The notes under the pieces were generated by a model, which did no database searches, was not told the DNA's origin, and saw only the letters and a program-made list of their open reading frames with translations. From an uncultured Enterorhabdus sp. (GTDB lineage: Bacteria > Actinomycetota > Coriobacteriia > Coriobacteriales > Eggerthellaceae), in assembly GCA_947645965.1 (NCBI GenBank), contig CANSES010000001.1, positions 51,732-115,731 on the forward strand: a DNA stretch of 64,000 nucleotides, written 5' to 3'. Both the position numbers and the translations under genes were made by a program. The first letter of the stretch is position 1; each line of letters starts with the position of its first letter. Positions 50,810 to 60,983 of the stretch are shown piece by piece.

Positions 50810-51931
50810 ATGGACTTCGCGCCCACCCCCTACACCGCTCCCGATTTCTCGCTGCCGCATCTGGCCGACGCTCCCGATGCCACCCTCGTACCCGCGCCGA
50901 AGGACTTCGTGGCCCCGGAGAACTACCACGCCATGTCCATCTACCCCGAGTACCTGAAGATCAACGGGGAATGGGTGCTCGCCCGCGACTCCCGCATGGA
51001 CTGCGTGGCCGTGGTGGAAGACGGGGCGGTATTCGTGCGCGAGTTCCGTCACATCCGCGCCGGCGATCTTATCGCCTGCGGGCGCAGCGAGAACGGCGAA
51101 GAGGGCATCCTCGTCTACACCGATGGCTTCCGCAGCCCGAACACCGCCAACGACGGGGCGCCCCATCCCGGCGGCCACGACAACTTCGCCTTCCGCCTCG
51201 GCCGTTCCCGCGAGACGGCCTTCTCTCGCGACTACGACGAGTTGTACGAGCTTTTGCGCCACGAGCGCGACCACGGCTCCATCGTGTGGGTCATGGGACC
51301 GGCCTTCACCTTCAACGGCTTTTCGCGCGACGCCTTCGCCAAGATCGTCGATGCCGGCTACGCCGATGCGGTGTTCGCCGGCAACGCCCTGGCCACCCAC
51401 GATTTGGAAGGGGCCTATTTTCACACGTCGCTGGGCCAGGACATCGAGACCCAGGAGAACCGCCCCAACGGCCACTACCACCACTTGGATACCATCAACC
51501 GCGTGCGCTACTGGGGGTCCATCGAGCGGTTCATCGAAGAGGAGGGCGTGCACGACGGCATCATGGAGGCCCTCGTGCGCAACGGCGTGCCCTACGTGCT
51601 CGCCGGCTCCATCCGCGACGACGGTCCGCTGCCCGGCGTGTTCGGCAACGCCTACGATGCCCAGGACGCCATGCGCGACCACATCCGATCGGCCACCACG
51701 GTCATCTGCATGGCCACCATGCTGCACACCATCGCCACGGGCAACATGACGCCGAGCTACCGGGTGCTGCCCGACGGCACCATCCGCCCCGTGTACTTCT
51801 ACTGCGTGGACATCGCGGAGTTCGCCGTGAACAAGCTCGTCGATCGCGGCAGCCTCGCCTCCCGCGGCATCGTCACCAACGTGCAGGACTTCATCGCGAA
51901 TATCGCCAAGGGTTTGGGGCTTCTGGGGTAG
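50810..51931 (+). CDS. Ornithine cyclodeaminase-type protein (TIGR00300, LOR/SDH-like)
   Basis: 373 residues from the ATG at 50810, behind AGAGAGGAAGG. FNGFSRDAFAKIVDAGY, FAGNALATHDLEGAYF, HYHHLDTINRVRYWGSI and NAYDAQDAM match the TIGR00300 family, whose archaeal member acts as ornithine cyclodeaminase (ornithine to proline + ammonia) and which forms the C-terminal half of cyanobacterial arginine dihydrolase fusions. This one has no separate dihydrolase domain. Eggerthellaceae often ferment arginine/ornithine, so this fits; the activity is inferred. Confidence 0.78.
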   Translation: MDFAPTPYTAPDFSLPHLADAPDATLVPAPKDFVAPENYHAMSIYPEYLKINGEWVLARDSRMDCVAVVEDGAVFVREFRHIRAGDLIACGRSENGEEGILVYTDGFRSPNTANDGAPHPGGHDNFAFRLGRSRETAFSRDYDELYELLRHERDHGSIVWVMGPAFTFNGFSRDAFAKIVDAGYADAVFAGNALATHDLEGAYFHTSLGQDIETQENRPNGHYHHLDTINRVRYWGSIERFIEEEGVHDGIMEALVRNGVPYVLAGSIRDDGPLPGVFGNAYDAQDAMRDHIRSATTVICMATMLHTIATGNMTPSYRVLPDGTIRPVYFYCVDIAEFAVNKLVDRGSLASRGIVTNVQDFIANIAKGLGLLG

Positions 51932-51995
51932 ACGAGACCGCGAGACCGTCTCCCCATGCGGGCGGGCTGCCGCCCACCACAGCCGCTGCGCACCC

Positions 51996-53522
51996 CTACC
52001 CCAGCGGGGCGGCGCCGTCGTCTTCCACCAAGCGATCGCGCTCGGCTACGACGCGGTCGATCAGCTCCTGCTGAGAATGCACGTCCAGCTTGCGGTAGAT
52101 GGCGCGCACGTGGGTCTTTACGGTGTCGGGCGACACGGTGAGGGCGTCGCATATCTCGCGGCGCGTCTTACCCTGCACCAGCAGCTCCATCACCTCGGTC
52201 TCGCGCTGCGACACCCCGCGCTCCACGGCCACGAAGCGCACCAGGCCGCTCAGATCCCCCAGATCAAGGCCGCTCTCCCCCGGCACGATAGTGCCCCAGC
52301 CGTACTTCATGTTGTTGCCGCTCGACAGGAACAGGGCGCTCGCCAGAAGCAGACAGGCCACCGGGCTGCCGAAGGCAGCCAGCACGCCGAAAGGATCGCT
52401 CGCGGCCACCACGCAGGGCAGCACGCCGCCCACGACCGCGCCGAAGAACAGCGCCGCACCGGGGCAGGCCGCCACCCAGGTGGCCGGCAGCCCCATGTTC
52501 TTGATCAGGCAGGCACCCAGGCTCCACAGCACCAGATCGAGATAGCAGAAACCCGCACCCAGAAGCGCAATGCCCGCCTCGCCGCCCCATTCCAGCCCCA
52601 CCAGCAGAAAGCCGGCGGCCACGAAGGGGAAGGCCACCTTGTAGATGAACCGGTTGAAATCCAGCCGCAGAAACACCAGGGTCAAAAACAGCAGCACCGC
52701 GCCCACGAACTGCCCCACCAGCACATCCCCCATCACCAAATTCGTGCTGCCCCGATACAGAAACAGCGCTGAGAACATGGCGCCCGCCGCCACACCCTGC
52801 ACCGCCGAGGTGGCCACGAACTTGGTCGGGAAGGGCAGAGGCGCGCTGCGCCCGTGGTCGAAGTAGCGCAGACGCGGCAGCGCCCGCACCACCGACTGCA
52901 GAAGCAGCGCCGTGGCCACCGGCAGCCCGAGGGCCGCCGCGCCCAGCACCACAAACCCGGCCCCGCCCGCGTCGTCGCCCGCCAAAAGGCAGGCTAGCAG
53001 GCAGGCCACGCTCGCCACGGTGGACAGGACGCCCTGGTACAAAGTCTGCTGGGTGCCGATCCAGCCGAAAACGCGATCGATCTCCACCCGGAACAGCGCC
53101 GCGCCCGCACCAGTCAGCACGCTTGCGCCCGCGAGCAGCAGCCCCTGGGCGGCGACGGGCAGCCCTTCTCCGACGATCCATAGCAGATGCAGCAGGGCCG
53201 CCGCGCTCATGAGGGCGGCTACCACGGCCAGCCACCCGTTGCCGCGACGCACCGCGCGGGTCCTGCGGAAGCGCACCGCGATCACCGTGCTGGCAACGGC
53301 GTTGCACAGAAGCGGCGCGATCCATGCCGGCAGGCGCAAGACGTCCGCGCCCCAGGGCACCTCCACGGGACGCCCCATGCAGCAGGCGATCATCCACAGA
53401 GAGTAGCACGCCATGGCCAGCCCGATGCGCCCGCGACCGAGCGCCGCCTTGCGCAGGCCCCGAATCACCGCGCCGCGCTCGCTGCCGTGGTTGAACAGAT
53501 TCCGCACTTGCTCGTATGCCAT
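51996..53522 (-). CDS. Membrane-anchored LuxR-type regulator (pair E)
   Basis: 508 residues. About twelve hydrophobic segments, then a C-terminal HTH with VSQRETEVMELLVQGKTR and VSPDTVKTHVRAIYRKL. ATG at 53522 behind GGAAAGGGGAG. Divergent from flavoreductase E with a 16-bp palindrome between. Converges with the cyclodeaminase gene. Confidence 0.85.
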   Translation of the reverse strand: MAYEQVRNLFNHGSERGAVIRGLRKAALGRGRIGLAMACYSLWMIACCMGRPVEVPWGADVLRLPAWIAPLLCNAVASTVIAVRFRRTRAVRRGNGWLAVVAALMSAAALLHLLWIVGEGLPVAAQGLLLAGASVLTGAGAALFRVEIDRVFGWIGTQQTLYQGVLSTVASVACLLACLLAGDDAGGAGFVVLGAAALGLPVATALLLQSVVRALPRLRYFDHGRSAPLPFPTKFVATSAVQGVAAGAMFSALFLYRGSTNLVMGDVLVGQFVGAVLLFLTLVFLRLDFNRFIYKVAFPFVAAGFLLVGLEWGGEAGIALLGAGFCYLDLVLWSLGACLIKNMGLPATWVAACPGAALFFGAVVGGVLPCVVAASDPFGVLAAFGSPVACLLLASALFLSSGNNMKYGWGTIVPGESGLDLGDLSGLVRFVAVERGVSQRETEVMELLVQGKTRREICDALTVSPDTVKTHVRAIYRKLDVHSQQELIDRVVAERDRLVEDDGAAPLG

Positions 53523-53575
53523 AGCTCCCCTTTCCTCCCTCGTGCTAAGGATAGCGGTTTACGGCGCGCCCGCCC

Positions 53576-53591
53576 TCACCCCTCGGGGTGA
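53576..53591. promoter_or_regulatory. 16-bp palindrome in the control region of pair E
   Basis: TCACCCC-TC-GGGGTGA, about 55 bp upstream of LuxR E and ~170 bp upstream of flavoreductase E. Confidence 0.5.
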
Positions 53592-53758
53592 AAACGTCCG
53601 AAACGGCTTTTTCCCTGGGATGGGCGACGCGCCCGACGGCCCCGTCGTGCTAGCTTCTCAGCGTACCCGGTGCGGAGGGCACCGGCAGAGCGTAGTCGGG
53701 AAACCCGGCGGCAGAGACCGGCGCCGACGACGCTCGAAGCGAACAGAAGGAGAGAACG

Positions 53759-55477
53759 ATGAGCGAGATATCCCCAAACATGGATCGACGCAGCTTCCTC
53801 AAGGGAGCCTTCGCCACGGGCGCGGCCGCCACGGTTGCCGCTTCGGGCGCGGTGGCCCTGACCGGTTGCGCCGCCGAGCCGAAGGGCGCGGCGAGCAACA
53901 AGATGGCCTCCACGGGCAGCTACGCCTTCGAGACCGCCCCCGACCCCATTCCTGAGAGCGACATCACCGAGACGGTGGATGCCGACATCGTCATTATCGG
54001 CGCCGGCTTCTCGGGCCTGTGCTGTGCCCTGGCCGCGGCCGAGAACGGCGCGAGCGTCGTCATGCTGGAGCGCATGGACCACGTGGTGGGCCGCGGCGGC
54101 TCCATCTACGCCATGAACTCGAAGCTGACGAAGGAGAAGGGCTACGAGTGCCCCGTGGAGGAGATCGCTCAGCGCTATAAGCGCATGATGGGCTACCACT
54201 CCTACCGCGTGGACGGCCGCAAGTGGATGAACCACTTCCACCGCTCGGGCGAGGCCATGGACTGGCTCATCGACCGCATGACCACGGCCAGTTCCGTGGG
54301 CGGCAGCGACCTCACCCCGGTCATGGAGCACTGGTACGAGGATCCCGAGGACATCAACGGCGAGTTCCCCGGCACCCACGAGTTCCTGGACGGCCCCAAC
54401 GGCCTGGGCCCCGACGACAACCCACAGCAGGACGTGTGCGACAACATGGCCGCCTACTGCGCGAAGGCCGGCGTCGATATCCGCTATCTGACCGACGCCC
54501 AGCAGCTGCTGAAGGACGGCGAGCGCGTCAGCGGCGTGGTCGCGAAGACCGTGGACGGCTACGTGCAGTTCAACGGCAAGAACGCCGTGGTGCTGGCAAC
54601 CGGCGACTTCGGCATGGACAAGGACATGCTTGAGAAGTTCATCCCCTGGGCGGCACACCAGACCGAGTTCGGCGGCATCTGGGACGGCTCGGGCCACAAG
54701 ATGGCCTACTGGGCCGGCGCGGCCATCGACAAGAACGAGACGCCCACGCCCATGATCTTCTGCTTCCAGTGGCGTTCCATCACCCGTCAGGTGCGCGCCT
54801 TCCAGGGTCTCATGGTGAACGCCGAGGGACGCCGCTACACCAACGAGGACAACGTCATCTCCCACGGCGCCCTGGCGCTCACCCACGAGATCGGGCACCA
54901 CGCCTTCGCCATCTGGGACGACGACTACGCCAATGAGCCCCAGTGGCAGAACCACCGCTACGTGGACGGTCCCAAGGTCTTCGAGACCCCCGACGACGTG
55001 CGCGCCTACTGGCAGACCACCATCGACGGCCCCGGCACCATCAACATGAACGGCTCGGGCGACATCGAGGTGAAGATGGTGAAGGCCGACACCTTGGAAG
55101 AGTTGGTAGAGGCCCTGGAGCTGCCCGCCGAGACGGCCCTGAAGACCATCGAGGACTACAACGGCCACTGCGAGCGCGGCGTCGACGAGGAGTTCGGCAA
55201 GCGCAAGGAACTGCTGCTGCCCGTGAAGAAGGGCCCCTTCTACGGCATCAAGTGCACGCCGTGGTTCCTCACCACCACCGGCGGCGTGCGCTGCACCGAG
55301 AAGATGGAAGTGATGAACGAGAACAACGAGATCATCGAGGGCCTGTACTGCCTCGGCTCCATGGTGGGCGACATGTACTGCAACTGCTACTCCACCCACT
55401 TCCCGGGCCACAACCTGGGCGGCACCTGCCTCACCTTCGGCTACCTCACCGGCCGCCAGCTCGCCGGCGCCGAATAA
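53759..55477 (+). CDS. Tat-exported FAD-dependent reductase E (fumarate reductase-like lipoprotein)
   Basis: 572 residues. DRRSFLKG (9-16) is the Tat motif and LTGC (Cys37) a lipobox. The fold GAGFSG is at 81-86. The catalytic region, TPTPMIFCFQWRSITRQ then NAEGRRYTNED, lacks the usual His position seen in A-D. The end is LGSMVGDMYCNCYSTHFPG. ATG at 53759 behind AAGGAGAG. Its active site is the most unlike fumarate reductase of the five, so a different substrate is likely. Confidence 0.83.
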   Translation: MSEISPNMDRRSFLKGAFATGAAATVAASGAVALTGCAAEPKGAASNKMASTGSYAFETAPDPIPESDITETVDADIVIIGAGFSGLCCALAAAENGASVVMLERMDHVVGRGGSIYAMNSKLTKEKGYECPVEEIAQRYKRMMGYHSYRVDGRKWMNHFHRSGEAMDWLIDRMTTASSVGGSDLTPVMEHWYEDPEDINGEFPGTHEFLDGPNGLGPDDNPQQDVCDNMAAYCAKAGVDIRYLTDAQQLLKDGERVSGVVAKTVDGYVQFNGKNAVVLATGDFGMDKDMLEKFIPWAAHQTEFGGIWDGSGHKMAYWAGAAIDKNETPTPMIFCFQWRSITRQVRAFQGLMVNAEGRRYTNEDNVISHGALALTHEIGHHAFAIWDDDYANEPQWQNHRYVDGPKVFETPDDVRAYWQTTIDGPGTINMNGSGDIEVKMVKADTLEELVEALELPAETALKTIEDYNGHCERGVDEEFGKRKELLLPVKKGPFYGIKCTPWFLTTTGGVRCTEKMEVMNENNEIIEGLYCLGSMVGDMYCNCYSTHFPGHNLGGTCLTFGYLTGRQLAGAE

Positions 55478-55598
55478 CCCCAGGGCTGCGCGCCCGGGTC
55501 CCCCTCCCTGCCCGGGCGCTCCCCTTCGCCGACCGCAAGCGGGACAAGGCGAAAAACCACCGGGGGCAAGGGCAATCCTCGCCGGCTGCCCGAAACCA

Positions 55599-55632
55599 AA
55601 GAAGGCCGCCCCATCAACGGGGCGGCCTTCTT
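55599..55632. terminator. Bidirectional terminator between flavoreductase E and eno
   Basis: AAGAAGGCCGCCCC-ATCAAC-GGGGCGGCCTTCTT; a perfect 14-bp stem with A/T ends on both sides serves both convergent genes. Confidence 0.88.
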
Positions 55633-55654
55633 GCTCATGTTACGTGCGAGGCTT

Positions 55655-56983
<1,329 letters not shown>

Positions 56984-57006
56984 TCAGCGTTTTCCATCAT
57001 ACCACG

Positions 57007-57044
57007 CGAAAACGCCCCGCGCGGGAACACATCCGCGCGGGGCG
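57007..57044 (-). terminator. Intrinsic terminator of the oleate hydratase gene
   Basis: Minus strand CGCCCCGCGCGG, loop, CCGCGCGGGGCG, then TTTT; 12-bp stem about 24 bp past the stop. Confidence 0.8.
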
Positions 57045-57067
57045 CACAAAACCAAGGGCCGCGAGGC

Positions 57068-58987
57068 CTAGTGGATGCCGGGCCACACCGCCCCGGGATC
57101 GGGCGCGGGCACGTCGCGATTCTCGTCGGTGGTGGGAATGACGCCGAACTCCTTCAGCAGCCCGTAGATGTCGGTGTGCTCGATCTCCTTCAGGCCGCGG
57201 GACAGCAGCAGCTTCTCCAGCACGTTCATGTTCATGTCCGTGGCCGGACGGCCGTCGCGCAGCAGCACCGTGGCGTTCAGCAGGCAGCGCAAGTCGTACA
57301 CGCTCCCCCACACCTCGGGCACGCCGCGGTCCACGCCCAGCAGCGTGTACACCGCCTCCATGCCCGTGCGCATGGAGTACTCGGTGGTGAAGATGGTGTC
57401 GCGGGGCGTCTCGGCGAACTGGCCGACGAAGGCGAAGTTCACCGCCCCCTCGGGCACCACGAGCGGGCGGTCGCCGTCGGCGCGGGGCATGAAGAAGGCC
57501 GTGATGTAGGGCATCATGCAGGGCACCGTGTTGGCGCTCTTCTCGGCCAACTCGTCGATCTGATCCTCGGGCACGCCCAGGTGGTACAGCCATTCCTGGC
57601 AGATTTCCTTGCCGGTGCAGTCGCGCATGGGCTTCTTCACGTAGTTGCCATCCACATCGGTGAACAGGCCGTAGAGCCACACGCAGACGGTGCCGGGCTT
57701 CTGGTCGCGGAACTGGGGCTGGCGGTTGATGGTCCAGGACAGCAGCCAGTTGGAGTCGCGCACCGACACGATGCCGCCGGTCACCACGCCGCCCGAGAGC
57801 GGGTCGCGCTTGCAGATGGCCTCGATATAGGGAACGATCTTGTCGTCCAGCGTGGTCACCGTAGCGCTCTCCCAGTTGCTCTTGGCCGGATCGCCGCAGA
57901 ACTTCTCGGGGTGCCCGAAGGCCGGCGACTGCGCGGCGATGCGCTTCCACAGGTCCCAACCGTCGCCCGGCGTGAGTTCGGGCGCGTAGCGGGCCGGCGT
58001 GTTCTGGCTGCCGAAGGAGGAATGGGCCACCAGGCTGCCCGGCGTGATGAACACCAGATCGTTCTCGGTCAGGGGAATGACCTGCTCGCGGATGGTGGCC
58101 GGATCGGGGGCCTCGTCCCCCGGTAGCCCTTCCACCGCCCCGATGGCCTCGGGCTCGTCCTCCACCAGGAAGCGGATCTCGGTGGCCAGCTTGCGGTTGT
58201 CATCGCGGGCCTCGTCGCAGGAGAAGCGCACGTCGGTCACATGGGTGTCGTAGCGGAAGTCGACCCCGTGGTCCTTCAGGTAGTTCACCATGGGCAGGAT
58301 CATGGACTCGTACTGGTTGTAGCGGGTGAAGCGCAGCGCCGAGAAGTCGGGCAGGCCGCCCACGTGGTGCACGAAGCGGGTGATGTAGCGTTTCATCTCC
58401 AGGGCCGAGTGCCAGTTCTCGAAGGCGAACATGGTGCGCCAGTACAGCCAGAAGTTCGAGTTCAGCACCTCGTCGGAGAAGTACTCGGTGATAACCTTGT
58501 CCTGGAGGTCCTCCTCGGGGGTGAAGAACAGGTTCATAATCTCCATGCAGGCTTTGTCCGACAAATCGAAGCGGTTGTCGGTATGGGCGTCCTGGCCGCG
58601 GTTCACCGTGGCGCGGCACAGGGAGTAGTTGGGATCGCGCTTGTTCAGCCAATAGTAGTAGTCCAGCACGCTCACATTCGGGTCCTCGATGGAGGGGATG
58701 TCGCGGAACAGGTCCCACATCACCTCGAAGTGGTTATCCATCTCGCGGCCGCCGCGCATGGTGTAGCCCAGACTCGGGTAGTCCCAGCCGTCACAGCCGC
58801 CGCCGGCCCGGGGCCCGCGCTCCAGGACATGGATGCGCTCGCCGGCCATCTGTCCGTCGCGCACGAGGAAGCAGGCCGCGGCCAGCCCGGCCAGGCCGGC
58901 GCCCACGATATAGGCCGACTTGTCGTCCACGCCCTCAGGTTTCAGAGGGTGGGCGAAGGCTTCGTAGTTGCCACTGGAATAGTACAT
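57068..58987 (-). CDS. ohyA: Oleate hydratase (myosin-cross-reactive antigen family)
   Basis: 639 residues from the ATG at 58987 (MYYSSGNYEAF), behind GAGAGGA; that start matches known family N-termini. AYIVGAGLAGLAAACFL is the FAD fold. GGREMDNHFEVMWDLF and the C-terminal membrane-associated segment follow. The family hydrates the cis-9 double bond of oleate/linoleate to hydroxy fatty acids at the membrane. Divergent from a DMT exporter. Linked to fatty-acid detoxification in gut bacteria. Confidence 0.95.
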   Translation of the reverse strand: MYYSSGNYEAFAHPLKPEGVDDKSAYIVGAGLAGLAAACFLVRDGQMAGERIHVLERGPRAGGGCDGWDYPSLGYTMRGGREMDNHFEVMWDLFRDIPSIEDPNVSVLDYYYWLNKRDPNYSLCRATVNRGQDAHTDNRFDLSDKACMEIMNLFFTPEEDLQDKVITEYFSDEVLNSNFWLYWRTMFAFENWHSALEMKRYITRFVHHVGGLPDFSALRFTRYNQYESMILPMVNYLKDHGVDFRYDTHVTDVRFSCDEARDDNRKLATEIRFLVEDEPEAIGAVEGLPGDEAPDPATIREQVIPLTENDLVFITPGSLVAHSSFGSQNTPARYAPELTPGDGWDLWKRIAAQSPAFGHPEKFCGDPAKSNWESATVTTLDDKIVPYIEAICKRDPLSGGVVTGGIVSVRDSNWLLSWTINRQPQFRDQKPGTVCVWLYGLFTDVDGNYVKKPMRDCTGKEICQEWLYHLGVPEDQIDELAEKSANTVPCMMPYITAFFMPRADGDRPLVVPEGAVNFAFVGQFAETPRDTIFTTEYSMRTGMEAVYTLLGVDRGVPEVWGSVYDLRCLLNATVLLRDGRPATDMNMNVLEKLLLSRGLKEIEHTDIYGLLKEFGVIPTTDENRDVPAPDPGAVWPGIH

Positions 58988-59121
58988 GGTTCCGTCCTCT
59001 CGCATCGGTAACATGGCTTATCCCCATGGTGCGCTGCCGCGGACGGATCGTCGCCGGCAAACCACGGTCGTTGATGGCCCGTTGGGAAGCAGTAACCCTA
59101 GGCAGCCCCCGATTTGCTCCC

Positions 59122-59127
59122 TATAAT
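59122..59127 (+). promoter_or_regulatory. -10 box giving a near-leaderless transcript
   Basis: TATAAT only 8 bp before the ATG at 59136, so transcription would start at or within a base or two of the start codon. No Shine-Dalgarno is visible. Leaderless expression is plausible. Confidence 0.5.
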
Positions 59128-59135
59128 GGCGAGCC

Positions 59136-60098
59136 ATGGATACTTCGCGACAGAACACACGGGCCCTGCCGGGCTTCGTATACAAACTTATGCTGCTGGG
59201 AGCCACCGTTATCTGGGGCTTCGCCTTCGTGGTGATGAAGGACGCCGTGGACGTGCTGCCGCCCGCGCAGCTCATCGGCGTGCGCTTTCTGCTCACGGGC
59301 CTGCTCATGGCCGCGCTCTTCCACCGTCGGCTGCGCGACAGCCTGAATGCCGGCTTCCTCGGCGCGGGGCTCGTGCTCGGCGCGGTCACCTTCCTCGCCT
59401 TCTGGGTGCAGACGGTGGGACTCGCCGACACCACCCCGGGCAAGAACGCCTTCCTCACAGCCACCTACTGCGTCATCGTGCCCTTCATGCTGTGGGTCGT
59501 GGCCCGCAAGCGCCCCACCGTGGCCAACGTGGGCGCGGCGGTGCTGTGCGTGGCGGGCATCGGCCTCGTGTCCGTGGCCGCGGGCAGCCTCACCATCGGC
59601 TTCGGCGATCTCATGACCCTGCTGTGCGCCGTGTTCTTCGCGGCCCAGATCATCGCCATCGCCCGCTTCTCCCAAACCTACGACGTGCTGGGGCTCACGG
59701 TGTACCAGTTCATCTTCGGCGGCGTGCTGGGCCTTCTGCTGGGAGCGGCCACCGAGCCCTTCCCCGAACTCGCCGCCGTGGCCAACGCCGATTTCCTGCT
59801 GAACCTGGCCTACCTCGTGGTGTTCGCCTCGGGGGTGTGCTACATCTTGCAGAACGTGGGCCTCGCCCATGTGCCCGAGGCCCAGGGCTCGCTGTTGCTG
59901 TCTTTGGAATCGGTCTTCGGCGTCATCGCCAGCGTGCTGTTCTACGGGGAAGTGGTCACGGGCCGCATGATAGTCGGCTTCGTCCTCATCTTCGCCGCCA
60001 TCCTCATCAGCGAGCTGGCACCCCAGCGCAAGAAGCGCCCGGTCGTCGAGCCCTCGGCCGCCGCCGAGCTGGAAGAGGAGCCGAGCCCGGCCGCCTAG
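59136..60098 (+). CDS. EamA/DMT-family transporter
   Basis: 320 residues with ten membrane helices in two EamA repeats: LMLLGATVIWGFAFVVMKD starts the first, and AVFFAAQIIAIARFSQ is in the second. An acidic tail (ELEEEPSPAA) ends it. Substrate unknown; the family exports metabolites and amino acids. Its stop overlaps the stop of the convergent ecfT by sharing CTAG. Divergent from ohyA. Confidence 0.88.
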   Translation: MDTSRQNTRALPGFVYKLMLLGATVIWGFAFVVMKDAVDVLPPAQLIGVRFLLTGLLMAALFHRRLRDSLNAGFLGAGLVLGAVTFLAFWVQTVGLADTTPGKNAFLTATYCVIVPFMLWVVARKRPTVANVGAAVLCVAGIGLVSVAAGSLTIGFGDLMTLLCAVFFAAQIIAIARFSQTYDVLGLTVYQFIFGGVLGLLLGAATEPFPELAAVANADFLLNLAYLVVFASGVCYILQNVGLAHVPEAQGSLLLSLESVFGVIASVLFYGEVVTGRMIVGFVLIFAAILISELAPQRKKRPVVEPSAAAELEEEPSPAA

Positions 60099-60832
60099 AA
60101 AGCGAAGGCCAGCGCGACGCACAGCCCTGTGCCCACGGCGAGCACAACGGCGTCGCCGGCGGTAAAGCGCGGCTCGTCCAGATGCGTGGGCTTCTTCGCA
60201 GCGCCGAAGCAGCGCGCGTCCATGGCGCAGGCCAGACGATCGGCCCGACGGAACAGCCCCACGAACAGCGGCACCATGAGCCCTCCGTAGGCCCGCAGGC
60301 GCCCTGCCACACCGCCGCTATCGAAGGCCGCGCCGCGGGCCGCCTGGGCCCGGCGCACCGCCGCCAGCTCCTCGGCGGTCACGGGCATGAAGCGCAGGGC
60401 GATGGAGAGCGCCGTAGTCGCGTCGCGCACCGGCAGCCCCAGGCGCCCCAAGGGCGCCAGCAAACGCTGGAGCGCTGCGGTCAGCTCCGTGGCCGTAGAC
60501 AGCGACACCAGCACGATACTGGCGTACACGAGCAGCAGGATGCGCCCCGTCACCACGATTGCAGCGACCCAACCGAGATTCACGCCGTTGTACAGCAGCA
60601 GGAAGGCCGCGATCACGTAGGCGGGCGCCGCCGCACGCAGCACGGATACCAGCGCCAGGTGCCCCGTGGCCCCTACCGCCGCCAACAGCAGCGCCGCGGC
60701 GGCCACACCCGCCAGACCGTCTATGAGAAAGAGACAGATCGAATAGGCTACGAGCAGCGCGATCTTCACGCGCCCGTCGAGGGCACGCACCCGAAGCGGA
60801 ACCGTCCGTCGCTGTTCTGAGAGCCGTATCAT
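60095..60832 (-). CDS. ecfT: Energy-coupling factor transporter transmembrane protein
   Basis: 245 residues with about five to six spans. RAQAARGAAFD and AMDARCFGA are the two coupling-helix motifs (Ala-Arg-Gly) that bind the EcfA ATPases. It is the scaffold of ECF vitamin uptake. No ecfA or S component is beside it; the IS and rplQ region lie upstream. The classic order rplQ-ecfA1-ecfA2-ecfT is thus missing its ATPases here. Confidence 0.88.
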   Translation of the reverse strand: MIRLSEQRRTVPLRVRALDGRVKIALLVAYSICLFLIDGLAGVAAAALLLAAVGATGHLALVSVLRAAAPAYVIAAFLLLYNGVNLGWVAAIVVTGRILLLVYASIVLVSLSTATELTAALQRLLAPLGRLGLPVRDATTALSIALRFMPVTAEELAAVRRAQAARGAAFDSGGVAGRLRAYGGLMVPLFVGLFRRADRLACAMDARCFGAAKKPTHLDEPRFTAGDAVVLAVGTGLCVALAFAF

Positions 60833-60933
60833 GGCGCCCAGTATGACAGAAGCGCGCCGCTGTCAAGGGGACGCCCATCGCCCCATCGGCCACATCCCCG
60901 AGCGCGGCCCAGTTTTGTGCAAGTGCATAAGAA

Positions 60934-60943
60934 AAGCGCCCCT
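60934..60943 (-). terminator. Half of an intrinsic terminator split by the IS
   Basis: AAGCGCCCCT here pairs with AGGGGCGCTT at 62399-62408. Without the IS the loop would be CTTCCGCA, and the flanks TTTC/GAAA suit a terminator. The insertion point is in the loop. Confidence 0.7.
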
Positions 60944-60983
60944 CTTTGAACTGCACCCCAGTTCTTGGACGGGCTAATAAGGA

